NCBI GenBank assembly: GCA_964537955.1
Contig: CAZICY010000004.1
Coordinates: forward strand, 1 to 64,000
Direction of reading: 5' to 3'
Length of the DNA: 64,000 bases
Origin: Mxb001 sp964537955
GTDB taxonomy: Bacteria > Actinomycetota > Actinomycetes > S36-B12
Each line of letters begins with the position of its first letter. The first letter of the stretch is position 1. Shown here one piece after another: positions 33,828-41,692 of this stretch. The notes beneath the pieces were generated by a model. It had not been told where the DNA came from and did not search any database. It was given only the letters and a program-made list of their open reading frames with translations. Both the position numbers and the translations under genes were made by a program.

Positions 33828-35498
33828 ATGACCGCACTCGCCCAGGCACCCCGGACGCCGTACCTGCGCGACTGGCAGATCCGCGCGCTCCAGCGCTACG
33901 TCGAGGCCCACGCCCGCGACTTCCTCGTCACGGCCACGCCCGGTTCGGGCAAGACGACGTTCGCGCTGACCCTCGCGGGGCGCCTGCTCGCGCAGCGGGT
34001 CGTGCATCGCGTGATCGTGGTCGTGCCCACCGATCACCTGCGTGGCCAGTGGGCCGATGCTGCGTCAGGCCTCGGCCTGTGGCTGGATCCCGACCTGCCC
34101 AATGCGGTCGGTCCGGTGCGCGAGGGCACGCTCGGCTACGTCGCCACCTACGCCCAGGTGGCCGCCAAGCCGATCCTGCACCGCAACCGCGCCGAGGCAC
34201 GACCGAGCCTGGTGATCATGGACGAGGTGCACCATGCGGGCGATGGACTCACCTGGGGCGATGGCCTGCGCGAGGCCTTCGACACCGCGAAGCGCCGGCT
34301 GGCCCTGAGCGGCACGCCTTTCCGCACCAAGGCGGACGAGCGGATCCCCTTCGTCTCCTACGAGGTGGACGGCGACGAGGTGCGGTCGATGGCGGACTTC
34401 TCCTATTCCTATGGGGATGCGCTCGCCGATGGCGTCGTGCGACCAGTCGTGTTCGCCGCCTACACCGGGGTCTCCCGGTGGATGAACGACGCGGGCGATG
34501 CCTACGCCGCGACGCTCGGCAGCGGCAGCAAGAAGGACGAGGACAAGGCGTGGCGCACCGCGCTGTCGCCCACCGGCAGATGGGTCCCCCATGTCATCGC
34601 CGCGGTGGATGAGAGGGTGCGCGCGCAGCGCGCTGCGGGAATCGAGGATGCAGCCGGCATCATCCTCGCCAACGACCAGGAGACCGCGCGCGCCTATGCC
34701 GCCGTCGCCGCCCGCGTCACCGGCGAGGAGCCCGCCGTCGTCCTCTCCGAGGACCCCGATGCCTCCGAGCGCCTCACTGCCTTCACCCACGGCCGCACGC
34801 GGCTCGTCGTCTGCGTGCGCATGATCAGCGAGGGTGTCGACATCCCTCGCGCGACGACGCTGGGTTATCTCTGCTCAGCGCGCACGCCGCTCTTCTTCGC
34901 GCAGGCCGTGGGTCGTGTGGTGCGTGCCCGAGGCGCCCAGGAGACGGCGTCGGTCTATCTCCCCGCCGTGCGCCCCCTGCTGGCGCTCGCCGCGGAGATG
35001 GAGTCGGCGCGCAACGCGGTCGTGCGTGTGAGCGCACGCGACGACCATGACCTCGACCCCGATGTCGAGCGGATCCCGGGCGAGGGCTTCACCGCGCTCG
35101 ATGCCGACGCGCAGTTCGCCCACGTGCTCACCGCCGGGCGTGCGATCACGGCCGAGTCGCTCGAAATGGATGAGGAGTCCGCCGACTACCTCGGCCTGCC
35201 GGGTCTGCTCAGCCCGGAGGACATGGCGACCGTGCTCGCCGCCCGGGATGCGAAGCTGAGGCGCCAGGTTGCCGCGGTCACCGACGACGTGCCCTTCACT
35301 CCCGCGACGTGGCGTGACACGCAGGAGGTCCGCAAGGACATCCATCGCATGGTGAGCGTGCTCGCTGCGCGCACGGGCAAGCCGCACGGCCAGATCCACG
35401 CCGAACTCCGCGAGGTGATCCCGGGGGCACCGACCGCGGTCGCGGACTACGACACGCTGGTGGCGCGCCACGACCACCTCATGACCCTCGTGGTCTGA
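33828..35498 (+). CDS. Superfamily II DEAD/DEAH-type helicase
   Basis: ATG 33828 gives a 556-residue SF2 helicase. It has LRDWQIRALQRYV (Q-like motif), TPGSGKTT (Walker A, Lys42), VPTDHLRGQW (Ia), MDEVHHAG (Walker B/DEVH), LSGTPFR (III) and, in domain 2, VVCVRMISEGVDIP (V) and FAQAVGRVVRARG (VI). The order is complete. Relatives (SSL2/RAD25-like) unwind DNA or translocate on it; many sit in defence islands, but here the neighbours are CapA and a DUF4333 lipoprotein. The C-terminal 120 residues are outside known helicase motifs. Confidence 0.9.
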   Translation: MTALAQAPRTPYLRDWQIRALQRYVEAHARDFLVTATPGSGKTTFALTLAGRLLAQRVVHRVIVVVPTDHLRGQWADAASGLGLWLDPDLPNAVGPVREGTLGYVATYAQVAAKPILHRNRAEARPSLVIMDEVHHAGDGLTWGDGLREAFDTAKRRLALSGTPFRTKADERIPFVSYEVDGDEVRSMADFSYSYGDALADGVVRPVVFAAYTGVSRWMNDAGDAYAATLGSGSKKDEDKAWRTALSPTGRWVPHVIAAVDERVRAQRAAGIEDAAGIILANDQETARAYAAVAARVTGEEPAVVLSEDPDASERLTAFTHGRTRLVVCVRMISEGVDIPRATTLGYLCSARTPLFFAQAVGRVVRARGAQETASVYLPAVRPLLALAAEMESARNAVVRVSARDDHDLDPDVERIPGEGFTALDADAQFAHVLTAGRAITAESLEMDEESADYLGLPGLLSPEDMATVLAARDAKLRRQVAAVTDDVPFTPATWRDTQEVRKDIHRMVSVLAARTGKPHGQIHAELREVIPGAPTAVADYDTLVARHDHLMTLVV

Positions 35499-35504
35499 GC
35501 ACGC

Positions 35505-35828
35505 CTAGGGACGGGGCATGTCGGCGACCTGCACGTCGAAGCCCACGTCCTCGCCGTCGACTGTCTCGACAGTGATCGTGACGTCGTAGGTGTTGCCCAG
35601 TGCGGGATCCCCGATGACGCAGACGATGGATGCGCCCACCTCCGCAGTCAGGTCGGACGGACACTCAAGCGGGGGCATCTCCTCGAGCGGGATGCCCTGC
35701 GACTCGGCGAGGGCGGCAGTGGCCTTCTCCTCGACCTCTGTCGACGAGAGCGAGGGGGTGCCGACGCTGACGGTGCATGCCGTCAGCGTGGCGATGCAGC
35801 AGGCGAGGGTGAGCATGGGCATCTTCAT
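35505..35828 (-). CDS. DUF4333 lipoprotein
   Basis: This 107-residue lipoprotein has lipobox LTAC and the DUF4333 pattern: TEVEEKATAALAESQG, LECPSDLTAEVGASIVC (a two-Cys bridge) and YDVTITVETVDGEDVGFDV. The family occurs widely in Actinobacteria as single-domain lipoproteins or behind a tether; the function is unknown. It converges on the helicase gene with a six-base gap. Confidence 0.88.
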   Translation of the reverse strand: MKMPMLTLACCIATLTACTVSVGTPSLSSTEVEEKATAALAESQGIPLEEMPPLECPSDLTAEVGASIVCVIGDPALGNTYDVTITVETVDGEDVGFDVQVADMPRP

Positions 35829-35931
35829 GCAGACACGGTAGGTAGCCCGACGTGAACCCAGCCCCTGTGCGCGGTCGCACTTCGGTCATCGCTCGGTCAT
35901 AGCCGAGTGACTGGTGAGCGTGGTGCACCGC

Positions 35932-37152
35932 TCAGGGGCGTCCGTGCACCTCGTCGGCTGCGCGCAGCCCACTGCGCAGGGCCCCCTCCATCAGCCCGGA
36001 ACGCTCGCCTGCCGTGTGCTCGCCTGCGATGTGCACGCGGCCCACGGGTGCGGCGATCAGCTCGTCGTCGCCGGGCTCGCTCGCAGCACCCAGTCCGGAG
36101 TAGGCGAACGTCGCCCAGGGATCGTCGTCCCACGTGCTGAGCAGGGTGTGCTCCGTAGCGAGGTCCAGTTCGGGACGCAGATCCTCGAGCGCCTGGAGCC
36201 ACTCGTGGGGTCCTTCGGCGACGTCGAGCCCGGTGAGCGCGGGCGCCGAGCCCGAGAAGCAGTGCACGACGGGCTGCACTTCGCCGCTGACATCGGTGGC
36301 GGTCCAGCACCAGAAGCGGCGCGCCACGTCGAGCACTGCGCTCGCCGGCGCTGGTGAGGCGAGGGACACGTGCAGTTTGGCCGCGCGCCCGCGTGCCATG
36401 CGCGCCATGGCGTCGCGCTGCTTGCCGGATAGCCCCGGTTGCAGGTCGAATCGCTCGAGGAGGGGCAGCGGGATCGCCATGACGACGGCGTCGGCATCCA
36501 GGATCGACCCGAGCACGTGAACCCGCACCCCATCCTCCGTGGCGTGCACCGCGGTCGCAGGTGCGCCGAGTCGCACGCGATCGCCGAGTGCTGCGGCGAG
36601 CGAGCGGGCGATGCGCTGGTTGCCCCCGCCGATGCGCGCGGTGGGCAGGGGCTGCACAGAGGTGACGGAGTCCAGGAGCACGTGGCAGGACAGTTGGTCC
36701 TCGGGAGCCGCCCAGCTGATGGCCGCGCGTGCGGCCAGCACCTGCGCGGCGGCGCTGCCCGGTGCGTGCTCGACGAGGAAGTCGCGCAGGCTCACGCGCC
36801 GATCCGTCGCCTCTGCTGCGGGCCGCAGGTCCTGCGCTACCGCCGCGACATCCTGCGCGCTGATGGGCTGCGAGGCCTGGCGTGGCTCGCGCACGTAGTA
36901 GGACATGCCCGAGGAAGCGACCGGCAGGTCGAAGCGCCGCGCCAGGTCGTGCATGACGTCGTAGCCGGAGAGCACGAACTCCGCACCGCACTCGACGACG
37001 GTCTCCGGCCGGCCGGGGATGAGCTCCTGCGACCACACGCGCCCGCCGACGCGGTCGCGGGCCTCGAGCACCGTGACGTCGTGGCCGAGCCCGACGAGTC
37101 GGTCCGCGCACGCCAGACCGGCGAAGCCGGCCCCGATCACGATGACGCGCAC
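35932..37152 (-). CDS. Flavin monoamine oxidase, canonical domain order
   Basis: The 406-residue protein starts at GTG 37152 directly with the FAD Rossmann motif (VIVIGAGFAGLACADRL, then VLEARDRVGGRVWS), followed by AEFVLSG. It ends with the usual amine-oxidase C-terminal FAD segment: DDDPWATFAYSGLG, GRVHIAGEHTAGERSGLMEG and ALRSGLRAADEV. This is the normal order for the family, and it is a useful internal reference for the rearranged protein at 50761. The enzyme oxidises an unknown amine with O2. No signal peptide is present. Confidence 0.9.
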   Translation of the reverse strand: MRVIVIGAGFAGLACADRLVGLGHDVTVLEARDRVGGRVWSQELIPGRPETVVECGAEFVLSGYDVMHDLARRFDLPVASSGMSYYVREPRQASQPISAQDVAAVAQDLRPAAEATDRRVSLRDFLVEHAPGSAAAQVLAARAAISWAAPEDQLSCHVLLDSVTSVQPLPTARIGGGNQRIARSLAAALGDRVRLGAPATAVHATEDGVRVHVLGSILDADAVVMAIPLPLLERFDLQPGLSGKQRDAMARMARGRAAKLHVSLASPAPASAVLDVARRFWCWTATDVSGEVQPVVHCFSGSAPALTGLDVAEGPHEWLQALEDLRPELDLATEHTLLSTWDDDPWATFAYSGLGAASEPGDDELIAAPVGRVHIAGEHTAGERSGLMEGALRSGLRAADEVHGRP

Positions 37153-37210
37153 CGTCCCAGTCTGGCGTAGCCGTGAAGCCACGGGGGTAGGGTCCGCCCG
37201 AGGAGGCATC

Positions 37211-37384
37211 ATGGACGAGAAGACGAAGAAGGACGTCAAGGACGGCGGAGAGCATCTCCTCCACGGCGTGGAGGACGCTGCTGACGTGGTCGGTCACGGC
37301 GTGACCGGGGCCGTGAAGGGCGTCGCTGATGGGGTGGAGAGCGCGTCCGCCGAGACGAGGGTGCGCGAGGCGGACTCAGCGTAG
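37211..37384 (+). CDS. Small amphipathic protein
   Basis: ATG 37211 follows AGGAGG by four bases and encodes 57 residues: a Lys/Asp-rich start (MDEKTKKDVKDGGEHLLHG) and a repeating Val/Ala/Gly pattern (VEDAADVVGHGVTGAVKGVA). The repeat could form an amphipathic helix, reminiscent of small stress or LEA-like proteins. No family is recognised. It is monocistronic and divergent from the amine oxidase. Confidence 0.6.
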   Translation: MDEKTKKDVKDGGEHLLHGVEDAADVVGHGVTGAVKGVADGVESASAETRVREADSA

Positions 37385-37412
37385 GCACCTGCTCACGCCT
37401 CGGACCCCGTGA

Positions 37413-37994
37413 TTAGGACGTGGTCACTACCCGTCGGACCACTCCGGAGCTGGAGACCGCGACGCTGATGGTGTCGGTGGTGTCCTGCCCCTTGCTGCGT
37501 GTGCGCGTCGTGGCCTGGAAGGCCCGCGCCGTCCCCGTGGGGATGCGCAGGGAGAGCACGACCGAGCCCTTTCCCTGGAGCACGGTCGTGAGGGTGCCAC
37601 CCCCCGCGCACGCTCCGACGGTGGTGAATGCCCCTCCGGCGCTGCCTCCCGCGCAGTAGGCGAGGTCCACGCGGTTGGCTCCGTTGCCGTAGGGCCCCGT
37701 GTGGCTCAGCGTGAGGGTGGCGACATCGAGGTCGCCGATGTTCTGGAGGAAGAAGATCTGCCCCCACGAGTTGTCGGCGTTCAACGACACGGTGAGAGGC
37801 CCCGTGGTGTTGGTGGCCACCTGCTCGGGCAAGACGGCGGAGATCCGATACGTGGCCGTGAGGACCGACATCTGCAGGAAGTTCGATGACGTCGCCATGG
37901 TCGCGCCCCGGGCGCCGAGGGGGGCGGCGGCAACGGATGCCGCCACCGCCCCCACGACGATCGCTCGCAGGGAGTGAAGCCCGAAGCGCCCCAT
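37413..37994 (-). CDS. Second TasA/camelysin-like secreted protein
   Basis: ATG 37994 gives a 193-residue exported protein with a long signal region (SLRAIVVGAVAASVAAAPLG). The beta-rich mature part contains FLQNIGDLDVATLTLSHTG, which parallels the YTNNGNLDAQDLRLSL segment of the upstream protein and of camelysin/TasA family members. There are two Cys in YCAGG and GACAGGG. It is the third gene of the sipW-type operon, 14 bases after the second. A minor subunit or anchor of an extracellular fibre is inferred. Confidence 0.7.
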   Translation of the reverse strand: MGRFGLHSLRAIVVGAVAASVAAAPLGARGATMATSSNFLQMSVLTATYRISAVLPEQVATNTTGPLTVSLNADNSWGQIFFLQNIGDLDVATLTLSHTGPYGNGANRVDLAYCAGGSAGGAFTTVGACAGGGTLTTVLQGKGSVVLSLRIPTGTARAFQATTRTRSKGQDTTDTISVAVSSSGVVRRVVTTS

Positions 37995-38008
37995 AGGACC
38001 GGGACTGC

Positions 38009-38680
38009 CTACGACGTGGTGGTGGTCGTGCTGCGCATCGTCTCGCTCAGCGTCCACGTCAGGGCGGCGGTCTTGCCCTGCACGGTGTTGGCTGGCGGTA
38101 CGCCGTTCACCGTCGTTTCGTTCGTGTCCGGGAGCGTGATGGCGAAGCGGAGATGGATCTCCTGGCCGGCAAGGATGTTGGCGCCCGCCGGCGTCGTCGG
38201 AACCACCGGGAGCGCGAGCGGGGTCGACTTGAGGGCAACTGCGGTCGAGGTGCCGAGGCTGGTCGACGTGCCCGCACAGGCACCCGATGCCGGCGTCCAG
38301 GCGACGCTGCACTGGGAAACCGTGACGCTGAGGCCCCTTGTCGCGTCCGTCGTGAGGACGCTGTTGACCGAATCCGAGAGAGACAGCCGCAGGTCCTGGG
38401 CATCGAGATTGCCGTTGTTGGTGTACTTCACGTAGCGGTAGACGGTGTCACCCGGCGCCATCTTGTCGATCGGCGTCGTGAAGCCATTGCCGTTGTCCGC
38501 CTGGATCAGGCTCAATGTGCCAGCAGTAGTTGCCGTCGGCGTCGTATTGAAGCTTTCGGCCGAGAGTGTCGCGTAGACGGTCGTCACGATCAAGGTGAGT
38601 CCGCCGACTGCGGCGAAGGCCAGGACTGCCGCGCGCCCGAGTGCCGTTGCAGCTGGGCCCGGTGTGGAAATGATTGCCAT
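38009..38680 (-). CDS. TasA/camelysin (CalY)-like secreted protein
   Basis: The 223-residue protein has a signal region ending VYATLSAESFNTT and the TasA/CalY-type segment AGTLSLIQADNGNGFTTPID, then MAPGDTVYRYVKYTNNGNLD, then AQDLRLSLSD. Proteins of this family are cleaved by SipW-type signal peptidases and, in Bacillus, build the amyloid-like biofilm fibre. Its ribosome site AGGAG overlaps the stop of the signal-peptidase gene, giving tight coupling. Two Cys (SQCSV and GACAG) could form a disulfide in the mature protein. Confidence 0.82.
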   Translation of the reverse strand: MAIISTPGPAATALGRAAVLAFAAVGGLTLIVTTVYATLSAESFNTTPTATTAGTLSLIQADNGNGFTTPIDKMAPGDTVYRYVKYTNNGNLDAQDLRLSLSDSVNSVLTTDATRGLSVTVSQCSVAWTPASGACAGTSTSLGTSTAVALKSTPLALPVVPTTPAGANILAGQEIHLRFAITLPDTNETTVNGVPPANTVQGKTAALTWTLSETMRSTTTTTS

Positions 38681-38689
38681 GCAGATCTC

Positions 38690-39286
38690 CTAAGCATCTG
38701 CGGACGAGATGTCCGCGAGGACGGGACTGGCTCCTTCGGGCCTCCCTTCGCCGGATAGGTGGGTGCCGACCTGTCGTCGGCCCAGCGCGAAGAGGGCGAG
38801 CGCCATGACGTTGGCGCCCACAAGGAGTGTCACCGCGAGCCGCTGGGCGTCGGCTGACGCGAGGTACGCGAGCGGCGAGCCGATCGCAGGGATGCGCCAG
38901 ATCACGCGAGGCAACTCGTGCGTGGCAGAGACCAGGACCGGGTCGGTGTCGAGCTGGGCGTTTGCGTCGCCCTTGGTGGTGAAGCGGTTGAGGCCGTTGA
39001 GGACCCTGGACTCGACGACTCGATGAGCGACGGTCGCGCCTGCCGCCTCGACCACGATGACGTCGCCCACGCTGACGGTGCCCGCACTCGAGATCTTGGT
39101 CACGATGAGATCCCCCGCATCAATCGCGGGCGTCATGCTTCCTGTCAGGACGGTCGTAACGCCGATTCCCCATGACGCGCGCGCGACCGTGGGCATGAGG
39201 AGCAGCACGAGCGTTGCTACCGCCATGAGGATGAGCGGCCATCGTTGTCGCGCGGCTCTTGTCTCGGGCGCAGCCATGCCGGACAT
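38690..39286 (-). CDS. sipW: SipW-type (ER-type) signal peptidase I
   Basis: From ATG 39286 the 198-residue protein has one N-terminal helix (PLILMAVATLVLLLMPTVAR), catalytic Ser in LTGSMTPAIDAGDLIV (Ser50), His in VAHRVVE (His88) and Asp in TTKGDAN (Asp107), and a C-terminal helix. The His in place of Lys marks the ER/archaeal/SipW type rather than the usual bacterial signal peptidase I. It is first in an operon with two TasA/camelysin-like proteins, its likely substrates. Further ATGs lie upstream (39361), so the exact start is open. Confidence 0.88.
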   Translation of the reverse strand: MSGMAAPETRAARQRWPLILMAVATLVLLLMPTVARASWGIGVTTVLTGSMTPAIDAGDLIVTKISSAGTVSVGDVIVVEAAGATVAHRVVESRVLNGLNRFTTKGDANAQLDTDPVLVSATHELPRVIWRIPAIGSPLAYLASADAQRLAVTLLVGANVMALALFALGRRQVGTHLSGEGRPEGASPVLADISSADA

Positions 39287-39543
39287 GCTAGGAATCGTTG
39301 CGACGAATTCACCCGTGAGAGAAGTCAACGAATGGGCTGTTGAACGCCGACGACCAGTCATGGTCAGTCGTTGTGACCGGGCACGGGCGGATGATTGCCC
39401 ACGAGAGGCTTGGGGGAACCCGGTGGCCTGGGCCGGTTTCGAGTCGCCGAACTTCCGAGGGTGAGGACGAACCAGAGTGTCTTCAGGGTGCGTCCCCATC
39501 CTTTGGGGCTCATCGATCCCGTGCGGGGGGCGCGGACCCGGAT

Positions 39544-39572
39544 TTGTCAGCCGGGGAGACGCCTGCTAGTTT
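39544..39572 (+). promoter_or_regulatory. Promoter of the sulfur operon
   Basis: TTGTCA (39544-39549), a 17-base spacer and TAGTTT (39567-39572) form a good sigma-70-like promoter. Transcription would begin near 39579, almost exactly at the first paired base of the riboswitch. The 257 bases between this promoter and the sipW start hold no gene I can support. Confidence 0.6.
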
Positions 39573-39575
39573 CCT

Positions 39576-39660
39576 CTCCAACATCAAGAGCGACTGAGAG
39601 ACCTGGCTCGCTGAAGTCGCAGCAACCCCTCGGGGTGCTAATGCCAGGACCGATGTGGAG
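39576..39660 (+). promoter_or_regulatory. SAM riboswitch (S-box clan, SAM-I/IV type)
   Basis: Conserved S-box elements appear in order: ATCAAGAG, GACTGAGAGACC, TGGCTCG, GAAGTCGCAGCAACC, GGGTGCTAA and GCCAGG. The closing stem P1 pairs CTCCA-A-CATC (39576-39585) with GATGTGGAG (39652-39660). The 3' strand of P1 contains GGAG of the ribosome site of the leader peptide at 39669, so SAM binding should hide that site. The downstream genes (sulfur-compound ABC transporter, MetY) are classic targets for SAM repression. Confidence 0.88.
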
Positions 39661-39668
39661 GAAACATC

Positions 39669-39764
39669 ATGAGGTCCATGCGCTCTGTTCCGCTCACGCG
39701 ACGTCGGGTCGTCGACCACATGCGCATGGACGGCTGCCTCTGTCCCTGGATGCCGGGCCTCTAG
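39669..39764 (+). CDS. Sulfur-operon leader peptide with two Cys codons
   Basis: This 31-codon frame follows GGAGGA by six bases. It begins MRSMRSVPLTRRRVVDHMRM, matching the actinobacterial leader-peptide pattern (LTRRRxxD, short, Cys near the C-terminus) found upstream of sulfur assimilation genes. Cys codons stand at 39735 and 39741, followed by Pro and Trp, six to eight codons before the stop. The TAG (39762-39764) touches the first strand of the attenuator. Ribosome pausing at Cys codons would report the Cys-tRNA level. Confidence 0.82.
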   Translation: MRSMRSVPLTRRRVVDHMRMDGCLCPWMPGL

Positions 39765-39813
39765 GCCCTCCCTGCACGACCCCTTCAGGGCTCCTCCCAC
39801 GAGAGGAGGCCCT
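39764..39813 (+). promoter_or_regulatory. Attenuator with mutually exclusive hairpins
   Basis: Strand 1 (GGCCCT 39764-39769 or CCCTG 39770-39774) can pair with strand 2 (CAGGGC 39786-39791). Strand 2 can instead pair with strand 3: AGGGCTCCTC (39787-39796) with GAGGAG-G-CCCT (39803-39813), about ten pairs around a CCACGA loop. A ribosome at the leader stop would cover strand 1 and favour the stronger 2:3 stem. Stalling at the Cys codons would leave strand 1 free. The 2:3 stem lacks a T-run, so it may block translation or act with Rho. Confidence 0.65.
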
Positions 39814-39844
39814 CCGCATCCACGCACGCCACGAGAGGCTTCCC

Positions 39845-40630
39845 ATGACTGCCCCCCTCCCGGCCACCCTGCCGGCCACGAGCCGCACGGCTCAACCCGC
39901 CACGGTCGACGTCACGGACGTGAGCAAGGAGTTCACGACGTCCAGCGGGCGCATCCCCGTCCTGCGCGACGTCTCGCTGCACATCGCGCCCGGTGAGACC
40001 GTCGCCCTGCTCGGCCCGAGTGGCTGCGGCAAGTCGACCCTGCTGCGTCTCATCGCAGGACTCGACACGCCGACCACCGGATCCGTCACCGTGGACGGTC
40101 AACTCGTCTCGGGTGTCGACACGCGCTGCTCGATCGTGTTCCAGGAGCCGCGACTGCTTCCGTGGAAGACCGTGGGGTCCAACGTCCGCCTAGGAGCTCG
40201 CGGCGGTGCCCACCAGGACGAGGTCGATGCCTGGCTCGAACTCGTCGGCCTCGATGGGTTCGCGTCCTACCTGCCCAAGCAGATCTCGGGCGGCATGGCG
40301 CAGCGCACCGCCTTGGCCAGGGCCCTCATCGGCCACCCGGGCGTGCTGCTCCTCGACGAGCCCTTCGCGGCGCTCGACGCGCTCACCCGACTGCAGATGC
40401 AGGACCTGCTCGCCCAGGTCACCGAGGCGCTCGGCACGACGGCCTTGCTCGTCACGCACGATGTCGACGAGGCCCTCTATCTCGCCGATCGCGTCATCGT
40501 GCTCGGCCAGCGTGCGGAGGGCATCGTCGACGTCGTCGATGTGCCCTTCGGTCACCCCCGCGATCGCGGAGATGCCCGCCTTGCCCCTCTGCGCGCCTCC
40601 CTGCTCCGGAGGTTCGGCATCCACACCTGA
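39845..40630 (+). CDS. ABC transporter ATP-binding protein (SsuB/TauB type)
   Basis: The 261-residue ATPase has Walker A GPSGCGKST, Q-loop FQEPRLLPW, signature ISGGMAQRTALARAL, Walker B VLLLDEPFAALDA and H-loop THDVDEAL. The Q-loop and LLPW context are typical of nitrate/sulfonate/taurine importers. It is the first structural gene behind the SAM riboswitch and Cys leader. GAGAGG lies seven bases before ATG 39845. Together with the next two genes it forms a complete importer, most likely for an organosulfur compound. Confidence 0.92.
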   Translation: MTAPLPATLPATSRTAQPATVDVTDVSKEFTTSSGRIPVLRDVSLHIAPGETVALLGPSGCGKSTLLRLIAGLDTPTTGSVTVDGQLVSGVDTRCSIVFQEPRLLPWKTVGSNVRLGARGGAHQDEVDAWLELVGLDGFASYLPKQISGGMAQRTALARALIGHPGVLLLDEPFAALDALTRLQMQDLLAQVTEALGTTALLVTHDVDEALYLADRVIVLGQRAEGIVDVVDVPFGHPRDRGDARLAPLRASLLRRFGIHT

Positions 40631-40681
40631 CCCTTCCCACCCCCTAGCCGTCCCACTTCCCCTATCGACTTTGGAGTTCAC

Positions 40682-41692
40682 ATGTCCCATGCACGTCGCC
40701 AACCCCGTCTCGTCGCGGCGCTCTCACTCGCTGCCATCGCAGGCCTGACGCTCGCCGCCTGCGCTTCGGGCGAGGGAGGGTCCGCAGAGGATTCCTCCAC
40801 CCTGTCCTTGGACTACGCCTACTACAACCCCCTGAGCCTCGTCGTGCGCGACCAGGGATGCGTCGAGGCGGCAGTCGCCGACCAGGGCACCACCGTGGAG
40901 TGGATCCTGTCGACCGGCAGCAACAAGGCCAACGAGAACCTCAACGCCGGCGTGCTCGACATCGGCTCCACGTCAGGAGCGGCCGCTCTCGCTGCACGGG
41001 CCAACGGCGGTGCCATCAAGACGATTGGCGTCTTCTCGCAGCCCGACTGGGCAGCCATCGTCGTCCCTGCCGACTCGACCATCACCGACGTCGCGGGCCT
41101 CAAGGGAACCAAGGTCGCCGCCACGAAGGGCACCGATCCCTACTTCTTCCTCCTGCAGGCGCTCAATGAGGCAGGGCTGAGCCAGACCGACGTGGAGATC
41201 ATCAACCTCCAGCACGCTGATGGCCAGGCAGCTCTGGTGCGCGGAGACGTCCAGGCATGGGCCGGCCTCGACCCCATCACCGCGCAGGCGGAGGCCAACG
41301 ACGGCGTGAAACTGATCTACCGCAACATCGACTTCGCTTCGTACGGCGTGCTCAACGCCCGCGAGGCCTTCCTCGAGTCATCGCCGGAACTGGTCGAGAC
41401 AGTCCTCGGCTGCTACGAGCAGGCACGCGCCTGGATCAAGGCCAACCCCGACGAGGCAGCGGCGCTCCTCGCCAAGGAAGCATCCCTCGATCCGGAGGTC
41501 GCCCGCGTGGTGCTCACCGAGCGCACGGTGACCGACATCTCGATCGTGCCCGCCGACGCGCAGCGTCAGGTGCTCGAGAGGATCCTGCCGATCCTCGTCG
41601 CCGAGGGCCAGGTCCGCTCCGAGGAAGAGGTGCGCGCGGCACTCGACAGCCTCTACGCACCCGAGATCGCCCAGAAGGTCGCCTCGTCATGA
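40682..41692 (+). CDS. ABC transporter substrate-binding lipoprotein (SsuA-like)
   Basis: The 336-residue protein has a signal peptide with lipobox LAAC and a two-lobed NMT1/SsuA-like fold: SLDYAYYNPLSLVVRDQGCV, LNAGVLDIGSTSGAAALAAR, VAATKGTDPYFFLLQALNEA and VQAWAGLDPITAQAE. Such proteins deliver sulfonates, taurine or related compounds to the permease. ATGA overlap at 41689 couples it to the permease gene. The ligand is not deducible; regulation by SAM and Cys codons implies a sulfur source. Confidence 0.9.
   Translation: MSHARRQPRLVAALSLAAIAGLTLAACASGEGGSAEDSSTLSLDYAYYNPLSLVVRDQGCVEAAVADQGTTVEWILSTGSNKANENLNAGVLDIGSTSGAAALAARANGGAIKTIGVFSQPDWAAIVVPADSTITDVAGLKGTKVAATKGTDPYFFLLQALNEAGLSQTDVEIINLQHADGQAALVRGDVQAWAGLDPITAQAEANDGVKLIYRNIDFASYGVLNAREAFLESSPELVETVLGCYEQARAWIKANPDEAAALLAKEASLDPEVARVVLTERTVTDISIVPADAQRQVLERILPILVAEGQVRSEEEVRAALDSLYAPEIAQKVASS

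Noticed and set aside
33828..35498. A defence island around the SF2 helicase
   Set aside because: No nuclease, methyltransferase or other defence gene is adjacent; neighbours are CapA and a DUF4333 lipoprotein.
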